DNA of 64,000 bases, from NCBI RefSeq assembly GCF_013403975.1, contig NZ_JABFDH010000001.1, forward strand, positions 372,001-436,000, in the 5' to 3' direction. The notes beneath the pieces are model-generated. The model saw only the letters and a program-made list of their open reading frames with translations. It had not been told where the DNA came from and did no database searches. Positions 60,877 to 64,000 of the stretch are shown here, one piece after another. Source of the stretch: Winogradskyella ursingii. Lineage in GTDB: Bacteria > Bacteroidota > Bacteroidia > Flavobacteriales > Flavobacteriaceae. The translations under genes were made by a program, and so were the position numbers. The first letter of the stretch is position 1. Each line of letters begins with the position of its first letter.

Positions 60877-62277
60877 ATGAATACAAAATATATTGATCTC
60901 ATCGATCAATCCTTTTATTTTCCTCAAGAGGAATTTAAACTCGAAGACAATGCATTAAATTTCCATGACATTGATCTTATGGAATTGATAGAAAAATATG
61001 GTGCACCATTAAAGTTTACCTATTTACCGCAAATATCCAACAACATACAACGCGCAAAAAAATGGTTTGACGATGCTTTTAAAAAGCACGATTATAAAGG
61101 CAATTACAATTATTGCTATTGCACCAAAAGCTCACATTTTAAACACGTATTGGATGAGGCCTTAACCAACAATATTCATATCGAAACTTCATCAGCTTTT
61201 GATATCGATATCGTGAAAAATTTAAAAAAAGAAGGCAAAATTACGGACGAAACCTTTGTAATTAGCAATGGTTTTAAGCGTGAACAATATGTAACCAACA
61301 TAGCAGACCTCATTAACGACGGACATAAAAACTGCATCCCGATTATTGACAATTATGAGGAAATTGATTTACTTTCTAACGAAATAAAAAAGAAATTCAA
61401 GGTTGGTATTAGAATCGCTTCTGAAGAAGAACCGAAATTTGAATTTTACACCTCTAGATTAGGTATCGGTTACAAAAATATTGTACCTTTTTACAAGAAT
61501 CAAATTCAGAATAATAAAAAGGTAGAGTTGAAAATGCTTCACTTTTTTATTAATACAGGAATAAGGGATAATGCCTACTATTGGAACGAGCTTAACAAGT
61601 GCTTAAAGGTTTACACTTCTTTAAAGAAAATCTGTCCAACTTTAGATAGTTTAAATATTGGTGGTGGTTTTCCTATAAAAAACTCTCTGGCTTTCGATTT
61701 TGATTACCAATATATGGTTGAAGAAATTGTGAACCAGATTAAATTGGTTTGCGAAGACGAAGAAGTAGATACACCACATATTTTTACAGAATTTGGAAGT
61801 TTCACAGTTGGTGAAAGTGGTGGTGCCATTTACAAAGTATTGTACCAAAAACAACAAAATGACCGTGAAAAATGGAATATGATCAATTCCTCGTTTATCA
61901 CAACGTTGCCAGATACTTGGGCAATAAATAAACGCTTTATCATGTTGCCAATTAACCGTTGGAACGATAGTTACGAGCGGGTGCTTTTAGGAGGATTAAC
62001 CTGTGACAGTGATGATTATTACAATAGTGAGCAACATACCAATGCCATCTATTTACCAAAATACAATAAAGACAAGCCGTTGTACATTGGCTTTTTTAAT
62101 ACAGGTGCTTATCAAGAAACCATTGGTGGTTTTGGAGGGTTGCAACATTGTTTAATCCCGTCTCCAAAACATATTTTAATTCAACGAGATGAAGACGGAA
62201 ACATCTCGACAAAACTATTTAGCGAACAACAAAAAAGTGAAGACTTACTTAAAATTTTAGGATATAATGAAAACTAA
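60877..62277 (+). CDS. speA: Arginine decarboxylase, PLP-dependent (fold type III)
   Basis: Decarboxylates arginine to agmatine, first step of putrescine synthesis from arginine. The 466 residues carry the PLP lysine K84 in NYCYCTKSSHF, the phosphate-binding Gly-rich loop NIGGGFP, and C-terminal GLTCDSDDYY with the substrate/PLP cysteine-aspartate pair and IGFFNTGAYQ. It is shorter than E. coli SpeA (about 660), as is usual in Bacteroidota. Its last 11 bp overlap speB. Confidence 0.92.
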   Translation: MNTKYIDLIDQSFYFPQEEFKLEDNALNFHDIDLMELIEKYGAPLKFTYLPQISNNIQRAKKWFDDAFKKHDYKGNYNYCYCTKSSHFKHVLDEALTNNIHIETSSAFDIDIVKNLKKEGKITDETFVISNGFKREQYVTNIADLINDGHKNCIPIIDNYEEIDLLSNEIKKKFKVGIRIASEEEPKFEFYTSRLGIGYKNIVPFYKNQIQNNKKVELKMLHFFINTGIRDNAYYWNELNKCLKVYTSLKKICPTLDSLNIGGGFPIKNSLAFDFDYQYMVEEIVNQIKLVCEDEEVDTPHIFTEFGSFTVGESGGAIYKVLYQKQQNDREKWNMINSSFITTLPDTWAINKRFIMLPINRWNDSYERVLLGGLTCDSDDYYNSEQHTNAIYLPKYNKDKPLYIGFFNTGAYQETIGGFGGLQHCLIPSPKHILIQRDEDGNISTKLFSEQQKSEDLLKILGYNEN

Positions 62278-63208
62278 AACTTATGCTGGTATTCCAGAAG
62301 ATAAAGCAAAACTAGAAACCTCTAAAATTGTATTGATTCCTGTGCCTTACGATGGTACAAGTACGTGGCAAAAAGGTGCGGACAAAGGACCAGAAGCCTT
62401 CTTAAATGCTTCAGAAAACATGGAACTTTACGATATTGAAACCGAAACTGAAGTTTACGAACAGGGAATTTATTTGGCAGATGTTATTACAGAAAATAGC
62501 TCTCCTGAAGCTATGGTAGATGCTGTACACCAAGCCACAAAAAAGTATATTAAGAAAAATAAATTCGTGACGATTTTTGGTGGCGAGCATTCTATATCTA
62601 TTGGTACCATTAGAGCATTTAATGAAATGTACGATGATATTACGGTATTACAATTGGATGCCCATGCAGATTTGCGTGAATCTTATGAAGGTTCTAAATG
62701 TAATCACGCTTGTGCAGTCTATGAAGCTAGCCAGACCACAAACTTAATTCAAGTTGGTATTCGCTCAATGGATGCTATAGAAAAAACTGTAATGGACGAA
62801 GACAAAACCTATTTTGCGCACGATATGGCCGTAGATGATAGTTGGACGGATTCTGCCATTGACCAAATGACAGAAAATGTTTTTATCACTATAGATCTGG
62901 ATGTATTTGATCCTTCGATTTTGCCGAGTACGGGTACTCCTGAGCCAGGAGGATTATTATGGTACGAAACATTGGATTTCTTAAAACAAGTATTTGAAGA
63001 GAAAAATGTGGTAGGTTTTGATATTGTGGAATTATGCCCTAATGAAGTTGATAAATCGTCTGATTTTTTAGCAGCCAAATTATATTACAAATTGTTGAGC
63101 TATAAATTCCAGAATGAAGATGCGGATGATGATTTTGAGAGTAATTTTAATAAATCGTCAAACGAAGGAAACAAAATAAATAAATTTAATAACGAAGATG
63201 AGTACTAA
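62267..63208 (+). CDS. speB: Agmatinase
   Basis: Binuclear manganese enzyme that turns agmatine into putrescine and urea. The 313 residues have all ligands of the ureohydrolase family: H108 (GGEHSIS), D131, H133, D135 (LDAHADLR) and D210, D212 (TIDLDVFDP). The last about 30 residues (Asp/Asn-rich) are an unusual low-complexity tail. The gene overlaps speA by 11 bp and the next gene by 11 bp, so all three are translationally coupled. Confidence 0.93.
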   Translation: MKTKTYAGIPEDKAKLETSKIVLIPVPYDGTSTWQKGADKGPEAFLNASENMELYDIETETEVYEQGIYLADVITENSSPEAMVDAVHQATKKYIKKNKFVTIFGGEHSISIGTIRAFNEMYDDITVLQLDAHADLRESYEGSKCNHACAVYEASQTTNLIQVGIRSMDAIEKTVMDEDKTYFAHDMAVDDSWTDSAIDQMTENVFITIDLDVFDPSILPSTGTPEPGGLLWYETLDFLKQVFEEKNVVGFDIVELCPNEVDKSSDFLAAKLYYKLLSYKFQNEDADDDFESNFNKSSNEGNKINKFNNEDEY

Positions 63209-64000
63209 TAAAGGAGAGATTTCAAAATTTATAGAAAAGTATTATTTACATTTTAATGCGGCAGCTTTGGTTGACGCGGCAAAGGGTTATGAAGACCAAT
63301 TAAATTCTGGTGCAAAAATGCTTGTTTCGCTGGCAGGTGCTATGAGTACTGCAGAATTAGGAAAAATCTTTGCTGAGATGATTAGAAAAGATAAAGTACA
63401 AATCATATCCTGTACCGGCGCAAATTTAGAAGAGGATATTATGAATTTGGTTGCACATTCGCACTACAAACGTGTGCCAAACTATCGTGATCTAACGCCA
63501 CAGGACGAATGGGATTTATTAGAAAAAGGCCTTAACCGAGTAACCGATACTTGTATACCGGAGGAAGAGGCTTTTAGAAGAATTCAGGAGCATATCGTTA
63601 AGATCTGGAAAGATGCCGAAGCCAAAGGAGAACGCTATTTGCCACATGAGTACATGTACAAGCTACTGTTATCTGGAGTATTGGAAGAATATTACGAAAT
63701 AGATTTAAAAGATTCTTGGATGTATGCAGCGGCTGAGAAAAACTTACCTATTATCTGTCCAGGTTGGGAAGATAGTACTTTAGGAAATATTTTCGCAAGC
63801 TATGTGCTTAAAGGTGAGTTAAAAGCTAGTACCATGAAATCAGGTATTGAATACATGACCTTTTTAGCAGACTGGTACACGGATAATTCTGAAAACGGAA
63901 TAGGATTCTTTCAAATAGGTGGAGGTATTGCGGGTGATTTTCCTATTTGCGTCGTGCCAATGTTGTACCAAGATATGGAACGACCTGAGACACCGTTTTG
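63198..64000 (+). CDS. Deoxyhypusine synthase-like protein (partial), possibly homospermidine synthase
   Basis: The 267 residues in view match the deoxyhypusine synthase family: LVSLAGAMSTAELGKIFAEMIRKDKVQIISCTGANLEED with the NAD-binding region, and ICPGWEDSTLGNIFASYVL, GIGFFQIGGGIAGDF. Bacteria lack eIF5A, so the true reaction must differ; family relatives transfer an aminobutyl group to putrescine to make homospermidine. The catalytic lysine region lies beyond the right edge. It overlaps speB by 11 bp, which ties it to putrescine. Deoxyhypusine synthase-like is certain from sequence; the product is inferred. Confidence 0.85.
   Translation, partial: MSTNKGEISKFIEKYYLHFNAAALVDAAKGYEDQLNSGAKMLVSLAGAMSTAELGKIFAEMIRKDKVQIISCTGANLEEDIMNLVAHSHYKRVPNYRDLTPQDEWDLLEKGLNRVTDTCIPEEEAFRRIQEHIVKIWKDAEAKGERYLPHEYMYKLLLSGVLEEYYEIDLKDSWMYAAAEKNLPIICPGWEDSTLGNIFASYVLKGELKASTMKSGIEYMTFLADWYTDNSENGIGFFQIGGGIAGDFPICVVPMLYQDMERPETPF

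Noticed and set aside
1-64000. CRISPR array or known riboswitch
   Set aside because: No regularly spaced identical repeats and no recognisable TPP, SAM, cobalamin or FMN aptamer were seen when reading the intergenic regions.

Overview
The window is low-GC DNA from a member of the Bacteroidota, almost certainly a (probably marine) Flavobacteriaceae. Support comes from a SusC/SusD pair, a type IX secretion (Por) sorting tail, an RND pump fused to its outer-membrane partner, promoters with the Bacteroidota -7 element TANNTTTG, a mevalonate-pathway cluster, and few Shine-Dalgarno sequences. Only part of one tRNA is present, and there is no rRNA and no CRISPR array.

Region 1 (1-7121) is the right end of an integrated element. 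It carries a Cus/Czc-type metal efflux system (adaptor, pump fused to a TolC-like part, and a small His/Cys-rich secreted protein), then a tyrosine integrase with paired GTACAAC repeats. It ends at a 3' fragment of tRNA-Leu(UAG) that marks the attachment site. A short DoxX/DUF4174 pair follows.

Region 2 (8208-33677) is a large alpha-glucan (starch/maltodextrin) utilisation locus. On the minus strand are susC, susD, a SusE/F-like binder with three tandem modules, and a secreted GH13 amylase with a type IX sorting tail. On the plus strand are a LacI-type regulator, an SLC45-like MFS sugar transporter, beta-phosphoglucomutase, GH65 maltose phosphorylase, three further GH13 lipoproteins, an esterase, GH31 and GH97. 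Together they suggest surface capture and cutting, periplasmic trimming, and import of maltose followed by phosphorolysis to glucose and glucose 6-phosphate. A 14-bp palindrome, CGAAAACGTTTTCG, in the susC/lacI intergenic region is the likely operator.

Region 3 (33766-52333) holds a GAF protein facing an HD/Pycsar-effector-like membrane protein, a redox-linked run (SelO, DUF427, hydrolase-OsmC, EgtB, EgtD), a remarkable 1236-residue outer-membrane lipoprotein that appears to join a metallophosphatase, an atypical kinase-like domain and a beta-barrel, a DUF2254 membrane protein, a lipoprotein, a flavoprotein and a hybrid histidine kinase.

Region 4 (52437-64000) holds a frameshifted DUF1697 gene, mevalonate decarboxylase and kinase, a UbiA prenyltransferase, a nitrilase, an RluB-like protein that lacks the catalytic aspartate, a transglutaminase-like protein, small secreted proteins, and a tightly coupled speA-speB-deoxyhypusine-synthase-like operon that runs off the right edge. 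The most unusual items are the phosphatase/kinase/barrel fusion, the RluB-like pseudoenzyme, the stand-alone HD/Pycsar-effector protein and the island attachment site with its integrase sites.
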